Below, piece by piece: positions 23,880-34,017 of a stretch of DNA of 64,000 nucleotides. Every line of letters starts with the position of its first letter. Positions within the stretch are counted from its first letter, which is position 1. A program made the translations under genes and the position numbers. A model generated the notes under the pieces. The model was given only the letters and a program-made list of their open reading frames with translations, searched no databases and was not told the DNA's origin. This DNA is from Segatella copri (GTDB taxonomy: Bacteria; Bacteroidota; Bacteroidia; Bacteroidales; Bacteroidaceae): NCBI RefSeq assembly GCF_026015625.1, contig NZ_JAPDVG010000001.1:1-64000 (forward strand), in the 5' to 3' direction.

Positions 23880-26800
23880 ATGAGAAAGAAAACTATGTTT
23901 CTCGGCCTGCTCGGTGCAGGTTTGATGTGGATGCCTGCTTCTGCCATTCTCGCTGCCCAGATGAACAATGCAGCGATGAGCGTTCAGCAGAACCAAGGCA
24001 TCAAGGGTACAGTGGTGGATGCCACTGGCGAAACCTTGATTGGCGCTAGCGTGAAGGTGGCTGGTACAACCAACGGTGCCGTTACCGATATAGATGGTAA
24101 CTTTACGTTGAACTGCAAGCCTGGAGCAACGCTCGAAGTGAGCTACATCGGTTACAAGACGATGACCGTGAAAGCTGCTAATGGCATGAAAATCACGATG
24201 CAAGAGGATGGTAAGGCCTTGAATGAGGTCGTTGTTACCGCCCTTGGTATCAAGCGCGACCGCAAGGCTTTGGGCTATGGCTTGGAGGAGGTTAAAGGTG
24301 AGGAACTTACCAAGGCGAAGGAAACCAACGTCATCAACTCTCTTTCAGGTAAGGTGGCTGGTCTCGTTGTGCAGAACACCGCTGGCGGTGCTTCTGGTTC
24401 TACCCGCGTGCTTCTTCGTGGTAATACAGAAATGGCAGGCAATAACCAGCCTCTCTACGTGGTGGATGGTGTGCCTTTGGATAATACCAACTTTGGCAGT
24501 GCTGGTGAAGCTGGTGGTTATGACCTCGGTGATGGTATCTCTGCCATCAATCCTGACGACATCGAGACGATGACCGTATTGAAAGGTCCTGCTGCCTCTG
24601 CCCTCTATGGTAGCCGTGCTTCCCACGGTGTTATCTTGATTACGACCAAGAAGGCGGAGAAGGATAAGATTGGTGTAGAGTACAATGGTTCTTTCACCAT
24701 CGATACCCAGTTGGCTAAGTGGGATGATGTGCAGACAACTTATGGTATGGGCTACAATGGTGCCCTTCCTACATCCAGTACAGCTGGTACCAACTCCAGT
24801 TGGGGTCCTAAGGCTGATGATTTCGTCTTCAAGTATTTCGATGGCGAGGAGCGTCCATTCATGATGTATCCCAACAACGCCTCCGATTTCTTCCGCACAG
24901 GTTTCACCGCCCAGAACTCTGCCATCCTCTCAGTTAATTCTGGTAAGACGGGTATGCGTTTCTCTGTTACCGATATGCGCAATAAGGACATCTTGCCTAA
25001 CACCAACATGAGTCGTGACAACTTCAACCTCCGTGTGAATACCTCAGCTGGTCCTGTTGACTTCGACTTCACCGCCAACTATACTCGTGAGAACGTGAAG
25101 AACCGTCCTGCCCTTGGTGATTCTCAGAGCAATGTAGGTAAGAACCTCATGACTTTGGCTGGTACCTACAACCAGGCTTGGTTGAAGCACTATGAGGATG
25201 CCGACGGCAACTACTCCAACTGGAATGCTAACGACCAGTATAACAAGAACCCATACTGGGATCTCTATAAGAATGGCAATACTTCTAAGAAAGATGTGTT
25301 CCGCTTGACAGGTAAGGCAATCTGGAACATCAACAAGCACTTGAAGTTGCAGGGTACCATCGGTACCGACATCAACAGCATGAACTTCGAGGACTTCATC
25401 GCCAAGACAACTCCAGGTACACCAGCAGGAAAGCTTACCGACCAAATCTTCAATAACAGAACACTGAACGCAGAGCTCCTTGCCCTCTACAACAACTCAT
25501 GGGGCGATTTCGATGTCAATGCCACAGCGGGTGGCAACATCTTCAAGGTGAACAACAAGACCATCACCAATACCGGTCTTAACCAGCAGATGAATGGCAT
25601 CCAGAACATCATGAACTATCAGGAGCAGAACACTCGTGAGAGTATGTACAAGAAGCAGATCAGCTCTCTTTATGCCAGCGCGAGCCTCGGCTACAAGCAT
25701 ACTTACTATTTGGAGGGAACCCTCCGTGGCGATAAGTCGTCTACGCTCCCTACAAATAACAATACATACGTATATCCATCTGTATCGGGTAGTTTGGTTT
25801 TCTCCGAGTTTATCAAGAACAAGAAGTTCATCAATTATGGTAAGATTCGCGCATCTTGGGCAAAGGTAGGTAGCGATACCGACCCTTACCAGCTTGCACT
25901 CAACTACTCCACAGGCAAGTATAGCTACTCGGGTTATACCATCGGTATGATAGCCAACTCAACACAGCCAAACAAGGATTTGAAGCCTACAATGACAGGT
26001 TCTTACGAGGTAGGTTTGGAGATGAAGTTCCTCAACGGACGCTTGGGCTTGGATGCCACCTATTACAACCAGAACTCCAAGAACCAGATTTTGAGTTTGG
26101 CTTCAACCACCACCTCTGGCTATGCTTACCGCCTCATCAATGCCGGTGAGATTCAGAACCAGGGTATCGAGATTGCCCTCAATGCCCGTGCCTTGCAGAT
26201 CAAGGACTTCGCTTGGGACTTGGGTGTCAACTTCTCCAAGAATACCAACAAGGTGAAGTCGCTCGTAGATGGTATGGACTATTTTGAGCTTGCCAAGGCC
26301 ACATGGTGCGGTGTATCAGTAGGTGCTCAGGTTGGCGAGAATTATGGTGCTATCCGTGGACACGATGTTGTTCGCAATGAGCAGGGACAAGTTGTCATCG
26401 ATGCAGCCACAGGACTTCCAAAGGTTGACCAGAACGTGAAGACCATCGGCAACTCTTCTTGGGATTGGACTGGTGGTTTCTATACCACATTCTCTTACAA
26501 GAACTTCCGCCTCTCTGCATCTTTCGATGTGAAGGTGGGTGCTGATATCTACTCTATGTCTATGCGCTCTGCATACCAGACTGGTAAGGCAAAGGGAACA
26601 TTGGCAGGCCGTGAGGAGTGGTACGCTTCTGAGGAGGCTCGTCAGGCAGCAGGTAAGGACATCTCGGCATGGCGTGAGTCTGGCAACTGCAAGGGACTCG
26701 TAGTGGATGGTGTTATCGACAATGGTGATGGTACTTATCGTAAGAACGACATCGCTGTGAGCCCAGAGGATTACTGGAAGCACATGGCTCAGAACGTACA

Positions 26801-27056
26801 GAGCGAGTTTGTATATGACAACTCTTACGTGAAGTGTCGTGAGATTACTTTCGGCTATACCTTCCCAGAGAGCATCCTGGGCAAGTATGTCAAGGGCTTG
26901 ACCGTATCCTTCGTGGCTCGTAACCCATTCATTGTTTGGAAGAACATTCCTAACATCGACCCAGACTCCAGCTACAACACCTCAGGTCTCGGCCTGGAAT
27001 ATGGTTCCCTGCCATCTCGCAAGAGTTATGGTTTGAACGTGAATGTGAAGTTCTAG
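23880..27056 (+). CDS. SusC/RagA-type TonB-linked outer-membrane transporter
   Basis: A 1058-aa importer. Signal peptide (1-about 27), N-terminal carboxypeptidase-like domain (IKGTVVDATGETLIGASVKV), the SusC signature around ALNEVVVTALGIKRDRKALGY (about 112-132), a plug with DGVPLDNTNF and VLKGPAASALYGSRASHGVI, then a 22-strand barrel ending LNVNVKF. It forms the outer-membrane pore that takes up oligosaccharides with its SusD lid encoded next. Its place in the GH5...GH3 operon suggests cello- or mixed-linkage gluco-oligosaccharides. Confidence 0.96.
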   Translation: MRKKTMFLGLLGAGLMWMPASAILAAQMNNAAMSVQQNQGIKGTVVDATGETLIGASVKVAGTTNGAVTDIDGNFTLNCKPGATLEVSYIGYKTMTVKAANGMKITMQEDGKALNEVVVTALGIKRDRKALGYGLEEVKGEELTKAKETNVINSLSGKVAGLVVQNTAGGASGSTRVLLRGNTEMAGNNQPLYVVDGVPLDNTNFGSAGEAGGYDLGDGISAINPDDIETMTVLKGPAASALYGSRASHGVILITTKKAEKDKIGVEYNGSFTIDTQLAKWDDVQTTYGMGYNGALPTSSTAGTNSSWGPKADDFVFKYFDGEERPFMMYPNNASDFFRTGFTAQNSAILSVNSGKTGMRFSVTDMRNKDILPNTNMSRDNFNLRVNTSAGPVDFDFTANYTRENVKNRPALGDSQSNVGKNLMTLAGTYNQAWLKHYEDADGNYSNWNANDQYNKNPYWDLYKNGNTSKKDVFRLTGKAIWNINKHLKLQGTIGTDINSMNFEDFIAKTTPGTPAGKLTDQIFNNRTLNAELLALYNNSWGDFDVNATAGGNIFKVNNKTITNTGLNQQMNGIQNIMNYQEQNTRESMYKKQISSLYASASLGYKHTYYLEGTLRGDKSSTLPTNNNTYVYPSVSGSLVFSEFIKNKKFINYGKIRASWAKVGSDTDPYQLALNYSTGKYSYSGYTIGMIANSTQPNKDLKPTMTGSYEVGLEMKFLNGRLGLDATYYNQNSKNQILSLASTTTSGYAYRLINAGEIQNQGIEIALNARALQIKDFAWDLGVNFSKNTNKVKSLVDGMDYFELAKATWCGVSVGAQVGENYGAIRGHDVVRNEQGQVVIDAATGLPKVDQNVKTIGNSSWDWTGGFYTTFSYKNFRLSASFDVKVGADIYSMSMRSAYQTGKAKGTLAGREEWYASEEARQAAGKDISAWRESGNCKGLVVDGVIDNGDGTYRKNDIAVSPEDYWKHMAQNVQSEFVYDNSYVKCREITFGYTFPESILGKYVKGLTVSFVARNPFIVWKNIPNIDPDSSYNTSGLGLEYGSLPSRKSYGLNVNVKF

Positions 27057-27114
27057 TCTCGAAAAAATGAATCAATTTCTTTAGAAGAGTTCTAATATAT
27101 AATAAGGTAAGAAA

Positions 27115-28893
27115 ATGAACAATATAATCAAGAAATATATAGGTAAGAGCAGCCTGATGATGGCTTTCGCCCTGATGGCAACCGGCACTGCGATGACTTC
27201 TTGCTCTGATGATACCTTGAGCAACATCAATACCGATAAGACCAAGGTGAACGAGCTCGACCCTAACGCACAGTTGACAACAGCTTTGTTGCAGACTTAC
27301 GGTGACTTCAGTCTGATGGATACCTACCGTAACTATATAACTGGTTTTCCACAGTATTTTGCTGGTGGTTGGAATGTAACCAATTACGCTGGTTCTAATT
27401 CCAGAGAAGATGATATGACCCGTCGAGTTTGGGACCGCTATTATGAAATCGGTATCAAGAACCTTGTGGATGCCATCCACAATTCTGCAGACAAGGCAAA
27501 CTTGAATGCGGTACTTCGTATCCATCGTGTCTATCTCACGGCAGTTTTGGCAGATATCTACGGTGACGTGCCTTGTTCGGAGGCAGGTCTGGGTTATATC
27601 TCAGGTATCTCCAACCCTAAGTATGATACCGTAGAGGAACTCTACAGCTGGTTCTTCAAGGAACTTGACGCTTGCGAGAAGCAGCTTGGCACAGGTACCG
27701 ACCACATTTCTGGTGATGTCACCAGCATGGGTGGTGATGTAGCTAAGTGGAAGAAGTATGCCAATGCACTCCGTATGCGCTATGCCATGCGCATTTCCGA
27801 TGTTAATCCACAGAAGGCAAAGGAGGAGTTTGAGAAGGCTGTAGCTGCCGGTGCTATCGCCAGTGCTGCCGATGATGCTTATATCAAGTATGCTGATGCA
27901 CCATTTACCTATTATGATGGAGCCAACGACTACGATTTCCGTGCCAATGCCTTGGGAGAGATACTCTATGGTCAGGATGCCACATCGCCTACCATGGTAT
28001 GCTCTACCTTGTTCTATCAGTTGCAGAATACCAACGACCCTCGTCTCTATCGCATCTGTCGCCACTATTACAACATCAAGCGTAGTCAGGTGAAGCCAGA
28101 CAAGGAGCAGAACATCGACTTGACCGATGAGGTGTTGGCTTACTTCCAGCGTCAAGGTATTGGTGAGGAGCCTTGTAATCCTGGTGCTGCTTGGTATAGC
28201 GACTGGATGAACGTGCCTGAGGTATCAGAATTTCCTACTCTCGCTAAGTTGGCTAAGCAGGATGCTAACAATTATGACAACTCAGATTTTCGTGCACGTA
28301 TGATGCGTCCATGCTTGAACATCGACTTTGAGATGCCTTCTTGCCCTGGTATTCTGATTACCTCTGCCGAGGTGAAATTCCTCATGGCCGAGGCTAAGAC
28401 CAAGGGTTGGAATGTAAGTGGTGACGCTGAGACTCTCTATGAGGAAGGTGTTCGTGCTTCTATGGAGATGCTCAACAACTATTATCTCACGTCCAACAAG
28501 ATTTCTGAGGATGAGATCAATGAGTTCATTGCCAACAACAAGTTGGGTGACAATCCTAAGGCGACCATCAACACCCAGGCATGGATTCTCCACATGATGA
28601 ACCCATCAGAGGGTTGGGCTAACTTGCGTCGCTCCGACTATCCTGCTATCCTGGACAGAAGCCGACTAGGCATCTTTACCAATGGTTTCACTTATACCGA
28701 TTCTAACATGGCTATGCCTACTCGCTTGCGTTATCCAGAGTTGGAAGGTCAGTATAACAGCGTCAACTATAAGGCTGCCATCGAGCGTATGGGTGGTACT
28801 GATGATTGGCACAAGCAGCTTTGGTGGGATAAGGCTAACGTCAACCTTCAGCCAGAATTCACTCCAGTTAATGGTAAAGGATACATTAAGTAA
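27115..28893 (+). CDS. SusD-like glycan-binding lipoprotein (SusD-like_2 type)
   Basis: A 592-aa surface lipoprotein with lipobox AMTSC (Cys near residue 30). It looks like the SusD-like_2 branch, with DTYRNYITGFPQYFAG early, LRIHRVYLTAVLADIYGDVP in the TPR-like region, and LITSAEVKFLMAEAKTKGW plus PTRLRYPELEGQYN towards the C-terminus. It acts as the substrate-binding lid on the SusC encoded 58 nt upstream. Confidence 0.94.
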   Translation: MNNIIKKYIGKSSLMMAFALMATGTAMTSCSDDTLSNINTDKTKVNELDPNAQLTTALLQTYGDFSLMDTYRNYITGFPQYFAGGWNVTNYAGSNSREDDMTRRVWDRYYEIGIKNLVDAIHNSADKANLNAVLRIHRVYLTAVLADIYGDVPCSEAGLGYISGISNPKYDTVEELYSWFFKELDACEKQLGTGTDHISGDVTSMGGDVAKWKKYANALRMRYAMRISDVNPQKAKEEFEKAVAAGAIASAADDAYIKYADAPFTYYDGANDYDFRANALGEILYGQDATSPTMVCSTLFYQLQNTNDPRLYRICRHYYNIKRSQVKPDKEQNIDLTDEVLAYFQRQGIGEEPCNPGAAWYSDWMNVPEVSEFPTLAKLAKQDANNYDNSDFRARMMRPCLNIDFEMPSCPGILITSAEVKFLMAEAKTKGWNVSGDAETLYEEGVRASMEMLNNYYLTSNKISEDEINEFIANNKLGDNPKATINTQAWILHMMNPSEGWANLRRSDYPAILDRSRLGIFTNGFTYTDSNMAMPTRLRYPELEGQYNSVNYKAAIERMGGTDDWHKQLWWDKANVNLQPEFTPVNGKGYIK

Positions 28894-28955
28894 TTAAGAA
28901 TTTAGAATGAACAATTAAGAATTGGCTAACGCCATAACTATTAATAATTATCAAG

Positions 28956-29969
28956 ATGAAAAAGATAATGAATCAATATAAAGGTAATGTCTTGAAGGCA
29001 ATGATGATGCTTTTCGCCATGAGCTTTGCGTTCGCAGGCACTGCTACACTGTCTTCTTGTTCCTCTGACGACGATCCTTTCTTCACCGTATCAGAAGATG
29101 ACAATCCTCGTATCTTGAACACCGACTTGGCTGACCAGAAGTTGGATCGCAAGACCAAATTGAACTTGGAAATTAAAGTCACTCCTGTTCACTACACCAC
29201 TGTGACATGGCTCTTGGATGATACTCAGATTGCTGAGGGTACAACCATCGACCAGACTTTGCCAGTGGGCAATCATACTTTGAAGATTGTGGCAACCACC
29301 ACCAAGGGCAAGAGCACATCCCGCACCTTGAACGTTACCGTGATTCCTGCTGCCGATGACCCAGCTTTGGGTACCAATGCCAGCGAGCTTTGGGTAGCTC
29401 CGGGAGAAACTACAACCATCCGCAACTGCAAGAACCTGGTGGATCACGTTCAGAAAGTACTCATCGCTGGTAAGGAGGCTGCCTTCGAAGTTCTCGATGA
29501 GGGTAAGGCATTGAAAGTTACAGCTCCTTCTGACCTCGCCAATGGCGATTACGACATTACATTGGTAGATGGCAGTGGTGTAGAGTTCCCTTGCGGTAAA
29601 ATCAAGGTAACTACAGAGCCACGTCCATCTATGGAGACTACCCTCTGGAAAGGTCATCACTATGTATCTTGGGACTTGGGAGAGGGTGACCCTAACAAGA
29701 GCTTCAACCTCATCACCAAGGACCAGGTAGCTAAGTGGAAGGAGGGGCAGACCCTCCGAGTTTACTGCTCGATGAAGGATGACGATAAATACCATCAGAT
29801 CAAGCTTGCCACCAACTGGTGGAAAGACTTGACTTCTCCATACGAGTTTGGTGAGGGCAATGTCGTGAAGTTTGTGTTGACCCAGGATGCACTCGACAAG
29901 ATAGCTGCCCAGGATGGGTTCATCTGTGTGGGACATGGCTATTATGTAGATAAAGTAACTATTGAATAA
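28956..29969 (+). CDS. Surface glycan-binding lipoprotein (SGBP-B-like)
   Basis: A 337-aa lipoprotein: long signal with lipobox TLSSC, then Ig-like beta-sandwich stretches (VTPVHYTTVTWLLDDTQIAEG, VGNHTLKIVATTTKGKSTSR, IPT/TIG-like GTNASELWVAPGETTTIRN) and a C-terminal domain with several Trp residues (ETTLWKGHHYVSWDLGEGD, LATNWWKDL). Position after SusD and the multidomain layout match the second surface glycan-binding proteins of PULs, which hold the polymer at the cell surface. The fine specificity cannot be read from sequence. Confidence 0.85.
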   Translation: MKKIMNQYKGNVLKAMMMLFAMSFAFAGTATLSSCSSDDDPFFTVSEDDNPRILNTDLADQKLDRKTKLNLEIKVTPVHYTTVTWLLDDTQIAEGTTIDQTLPVGNHTLKIVATTTKGKSTSRTLNVTVIPAADDPALGTNASELWVAPGETTTIRNCKNLVDHVQKVLIAGKEAAFEVLDEGKALKVTAPSDLANGDYDITLVDGSGVEFPCGKIKVTTEPRPSMETTLWKGHHYVSWDLGEGDPNKSFNLITKDQVAKWKEGQTLRVYCSMKDDDKYHQIKLATNWWKDLTSPYEFGEGNVVKFVLTQDALDKIAAQDGFICVGHGYYVDKVTIE

Positions 29970-30021
29970 AATATTAGAAAGATTTCCGCTTTTATCATAA
30001 AGCGTCAAACCTTTACTGTTT

Positions 30022-32340
30022 ATGAAGAAAATTTTATTATCTATTTCATTATTGGCATTGGCTTATACAGCCAGTGCCAATGTTCCGGTTATCAAGAGCG
30101 ACCCTAAGATAGAGGCTCAGGTAGAACAAACCCTGAAGAAACTCACCTTGGAGGAAAAGATAGGTCAGATGATGGAATTGGTGACCGACCTCTTTGGGGG
30201 CAACGACAAGAACGGCGTGTTCTATATCGACGAGCACAAGACCGATTCTATCCTTTCCCGCTATAAGATTGGCTCTATCCTCAACGCTCCAAATACTTGC
30301 GCACCAACCGCCAAGCAGTGGGAGAAGTACATCGCACAAATCCAGAAGATCTCGATGAAGCGCATCGGTATCCCTTGTGTCTTCGGTCTCGACCAGAACC
30401 ATGGCTCTACCTATACACAGGGCGGAACCCTCTTCCCGCAGAACATCAATGTGGCTGCCACCTTCAATCGTGAGATAGCTCGCCGTTCGGCTGAGGCTAC
30501 CGCTTATGAGACTCGTGCGGTGAGCATACCTTGGACTTACAGTCCTACCGTTGACCTCGGTCGTGATGCCCGTTGGCCTCGCATCTGGGAGAACTTTGGC
30601 GAGGATTGCTACCTCAGTTCTGAGATGGGCAAGGCGATGGTCTATGGTTTCCAGGGTGAGGACCCAAACAACATCGACCAGTATCACATCGCCACTTCAA
30701 TGAAGCACTTCATGGGCTATGGTGTGCCTTGGACCGGTAAAGACCGTACGCCAGCCTATATCTCTCCTGCCGACTTGCGAGAGAAGCACTTCGCTCCTTT
30801 CCTGGCGGGTCTGCAGGCTGGAGCCTTGACCGTGATGGTGAATTCCGCTTCCGTTAACGGTATGCCGATGCATGCCAACAAGGACATCCTGACAGGATGG
30901 CTGAAGGAAGAGACAGGATGGGATGGTGTGCTCATCACCGACTGGGCAGACATCAACAATCTCTATACTCGTGAGATGGTGGCAAAGGACAAGAAGGATG
31001 CGCTCCGCATTGCCATCAATGCCGGTATCGACATGATTATGGAACCTTATTCTTGCGATGCTTGTGGCTATCTTGTAGAACTGGTGAAGGAAGGTAAAAT
31101 TCCGATGAGTCGCATCGACGATGCCTGTCGCCGTGTGCTTCGCATGAAGTACCGTCTCGATCTCTTCAAGAACCCAACCCAGAAACTGAAGAATTATCCT
31201 AAGTTTGGTGGCGAGGAGTTTGCCAAGCTCGCCTTGGAGGGAGCTACCGAGAGTATGGTGCTCCTGAAGAACGAGGGTAATATCCTTCCTTTGCAGCATG
31301 GCAAGAAGATTCTCCTTACAGGTCCTAATGCCAATCAGATGCGTTGTCTGGACGGTGGATGGAGCTATACCTGGCAGGGACATCGTGCCGATGAGTTTGC
31401 CGGCAAGTACAATACCATCTATGAGGCATTCTGTAATGAGTATGGCAAGGAGAATGTTATCTTGAACCAGGGTGTTACCTATAATGAGAAGGGAAAATAC
31501 TGGGAGGAGAACGAACCTCAGATTCAGGGCGCAGTGGCTGCAGCGAAGGATGCCGACGTCATCGTGGCTTGCATTGGCGAGAACTCCTATACAGAGACTC
31601 CGGGCAACCTGACCGACCTTTGGCTCTCAGAGAACCAGCGCAATCTGGTCAAGGCTTTGGCTCAGACAGGCAAGCCTGTCATCTTGGTGCTGAATGAAGG
31701 TCGTCCTCGTCTCATCGCCGACATCGAACCATTGGCACAGGGCATCATCAACATCCTTATCCCTGGCAACATGGGCGGCGATGCCTTGGCAAACCTGGTA
31801 TCGGGCAAGTCAAACTTTAGTGGCAAGATGCCTTACACCTATCCTAAGGAAATCAATTCGCTCGCCAACTATGACTTCAAGAAGAGTGAGGAGGTGGGTA
31901 CGATGGAAGGTGCTTACGACTACAATGCGAAGATTACCCAGCAGTGGGGCTTCGGATATGGTTTGAGTTATACCTCTTACAAATATAGCAACCTGAAGGT
32001 TTCTCAGTCTGATTTCCGCCACGGCGACATCATCAAGGTGAGCGTGGATGTGAAGAATACGGGAAAGGTGGCAGGCAAGGAGAGTGTCCTCCTGTTCAGT
32101 AGCGATCTCATCGCTAGTATGGTGCCTGATGGCCGTCGTCTCCGTGCCTTCGACAAGGTGGAACTTCAGCCTGGTGAGACCAAGACCATGATATTTGAAT
32201 TGAAGGCAGACGATTTGGCCTTCGTAGGTTGGAATGGCAAATGGAGATTGGAGGAAGGCGACTTCAAGTTGATGATAGCCGACCAGAGTGCCGATATCCA
32301 TTGCACTGATACTTATCAGTGGCCTACTGCCAACCGATAA
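30022..32340 (+). CDS. GH3 family beta-glucosidase, periplasmic
   Basis: A 772-aa family 3 glycoside hydrolase with an SPI signal peptide (about 1-19, no lipobox), hence periplasmic. (beta/alpha)8 domain from about 30; motif [15 protein letters not shown] and nucleophile Asp307 in [11 protein letters not shown]; alpha/beta sandwich domain with [15 protein letters not shown] and [16 protein letters not shown]-terminal fibronectin III-like domain ([15 protein letters not shown]). It would release glucose from the oligosaccharides imported by SusC/D. Last gene of the operon; a terminator follows. Confidence 0.94.
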   Translation: MKKILLSISLLALAYTASANVPVIKSDPKIEAQVEQTLKKLTLEEKIGQMMELVTDLFGGNDKNGVFYIDEHKTDSILSRYKIGSILNAPNTCAPTAKQWEKYIAQIQKISMKRIGIPCVFGLDQNHGSTYTQGGTLFPQNINVAATFNREIARRSAEATAYETRAVSIPWTYSPTVDLGRDARWPRIWENFGEDCYLSSEMGKAMVYGFQGEDPNNIDQYHIATSMKHFMGYGVPWTGKDRTPAYISPADLREKHFAPFLAGLQAGALTVMVNSASVNGMPMHANKDILTGWLKEETGWDGVLITDWADINNLYTREMVAKDKKDALRIAINAGIDMIMEPYSCDACGYLVELVKEGKIPMSRIDDACRRVLRMKYRLDLFKNPTQKLKNYPKFGGEEFAKLALEGATESMVLLKNEGNILPLQHGKKILLTGPNANQMRCLDGGWSYTWQGHRADEFAGKYNTIYEAFCNEYGKENVILNQGVTYNEKGKYWEENEPQIQGAVAAAKDADVIVACIGENSYTETPGNLTDLWLSENQRNLVKALAQTGKPVILVLNEGRPRLIADIEPLAQGIINILIPGNMGGDALANLVSGKSNFSGKMPYTYPKEINSLANYDFKKSEEVGTMEGAYDYNAKITQQWGFGYGLSYTSYKYSNLKVSQSDFRHGDIIKVSVDVKNTGKVAGKESVLLFSSDLIASMVPDGRRLRAFDKVELQPGETKTMIFELKADDLAFVGWNGKWRLEEGDFKLMIADQSADIHCTDTYQWPTANR

Positions 32341-32365
32341 TGTATATTTAAAAGATGATTTAAAG

Positions 32366-32399
32366 AAAAGAGCGTGCCAAGAGTGGTGCGCTCTTTTTG
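32366..32399 (+). terminator. Terminator of the PUL operon
   Basis: AAAAGAGCG / CGCTCTTTTT hairpin. Confidence 0.8.
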
Positions 32400-32476
32400 T
32401 TTGCATAGTAAAATGCAGAAGAGTTAAATATCTACAAGAATCCCCCATGATGTTTGGTGTTATGTCTTGAAATGAT

Positions 32477-32484
32477 TACTTTTG
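32477..32484 (+). promoter_or_regulatory. -7 box for rmuC
   Basis: TACTTTTG, 48 nt before the start codon. Confidence 0.6.
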
Positions 32485-32532
32485 CAAATCATAATTTTTG
32501 CAGATTTACAGAATCATTCAAAACAAGGATAA

Positions 32533-33849
32533 ATGGAAATAGTAATTGGAATCATCATAGGGCTTGCCATTGGATTCTTCGTGGGGAAACTGATGGAAGC
32601 AAAAAGTGCGGTAGAGGAGAAAACCCAGCTCGTAGCGAAGGCTCAGGTGCTGGCGGCTAACATTGAACAGATAAAACTACATCATGCTTCTGAGGTTCAA
32701 TCAATGAAATCTCAAATGGAGAACGAGCGGCTGTATGCGGCGAAACTCAGGGCGGAAAGCGACCAGCAGTGGGCACAGAAACTCGAGAGCCTGAAGCAGG
32801 AAATGCAGCGAATGACGATAGAACAGCAGAAGGTGGCGGCTGAGCAGTTGGCTGCCAAGCAGTCGGCTCTGCAGGAAAACAACCGTCTGCAGATGGATGA
32901 ACTCCTGAAACCTATCAAGGAACAGTTTGCTGATTTCAAGAAATCGGTAGAGGAGAGCAAAACCCAGAACGAGGTGAACAAGAAGGAACTGCAGAACACC
33001 TTCGAGGCAACGATGAAACTCTTCCAGCAGGAACAGCAGCAGGCTGTACTGAACCTGAAGGAGCAGACCGAGAAGATTGGCTCCGATGCTGCTAACCTGA
33101 CCAAGGCATTGAAGGGCGACAGCAAGATGCAGGGCGACTGGGGCGAGATGGTGCTGGAAACCATCCTGGAGAACAGCGGACTTCGTAAAGATGAGGAATT
33201 CTTCATTCAGGAGAATACGAAAGATGAAGAGGGAAAGAACTATCGTCCGGATGTCATCGTCAGATTCCCGGAAGGCAGAAGTGTGGTCATCGATTCCAAG
33301 GTTTCGCTTACCGCCTATTCCGATGCTCTGGCAGCTGAAGATGAGGCTGAACAGGAACGCCTGATGAAGGCACATGCGCTGAGCGTACGAAAGCACATCG
33401 ATGAACTGGCAGCCAAAGACTATTCCAAACTGGTGGATGATGCCATCGGCTTCGTACTGATGTTCATCCCTAACGAGACCAGCTATATCGCAGCGATGAA
33501 GCAGCAGCCTGATCTCAGCCGTTATGCTTATCAGAAGAAGATTATCATCATCTCACCAAGCAATCTGCTCATGGCACTCCAGCTGGCGTATAATCTCTGG
33601 CAGTATGACCGGCAGAACAAGAATGTGGAGAAAATCGTGAAGACGGCTGCTGACCTGTATGATAAGGTGGCTGGCTTCGAAGATACCTTTATGAGTGTGG
33701 GTGATCTGATAACCCGCCTTTCCGGCACCTTCGACAAGGCAAGAAAGCAGCTTTACGATGGAAGTGGCAACGTGATGCGCAGGGTGGAAAGCTTGAAAGG
33801 TCTCGGCGTAACGCCGAAGAAGCAGATTAAATCGCTGGAGGAATCGTAA
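32533..33849 (+). CDS. rmuC: DNA recombination protein RmuC homologue
   Basis: A 438-aa protein with one N-terminal membrane helix (IVIGIIIGLAIGFFVGKL), a long coiled coil (about 25-190, Gln/Glu/Lys-rich) and the RmuC nuclease-like domain (about 200-400). Signature: GDWGEMVLETILENSGL, then YRPDVIVRFPEGRSVVIDSK. E. coli RmuC lowers the rate of inversions between short inverted repeats; the biochemical role is not well defined. It is a stand-alone gene with its own promoter; the coiled-coil length is normal. Confidence 0.93.
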   Translation: MEIVIGIIIGLAIGFFVGKLMEAKSAVEEKTQLVAKAQVLAANIEQIKLHHASEVQSMKSQMENERLYAAKLRAESDQQWAQKLESLKQEMQRMTIEQQKVAAEQLAAKQSALQENNRLQMDELLKPIKEQFADFKKSVEESKTQNEVNKKELQNTFEATMKLFQQEQQQAVLNLKEQTEKIGSDAANLTKALKGDSKMQGDWGEMVLETILENSGLRKDEEFFIQENTKDEEGKNYRPDVIVRFPEGRSVVIDSKVSLTAYSDALAAEDEAEQERLMKAHALSVRKHIDELAAKDYSKLVDDAIGFVLMFIPNETSYIAAMKQQPDLSRYAYQKKIIIISPSNLLMALQLAYNLWQYDRQNKNVEKIVKTAADLYDKVAGFEDTFMSVGDLITRLSGTFDKARKQLYDGSGNVMRRVESLKGLGVTPKKQIKSLEES

Positions 33850-33952
33850 CATTTTCTTTTCCTGGTCTTACCATATTGTTCAAAAGTATTTGTTAATCGT
33901 TCAATTTTTGAAATTAGTTCTCTAAAAATGAGCGGTTTTCGATTTTTCTTTG

Positions 33953-33960
33953 TACTTTTG
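33953..33960 (+). promoter_or_regulatory. -7 box for uxuB-uxuA
   Basis: TACTTTTG. It is followed by a small hairpin (GCCTAT / ATAGGC, 33966-33985) right at the expected 5' end of the mRNA. Confidence 0.65.
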
Positions 33961-34017
33961 CCACGCCTATTCGGAAAGATAGGCACATACATGGAACAAT
34001 CAAAAAAACGTATAATC

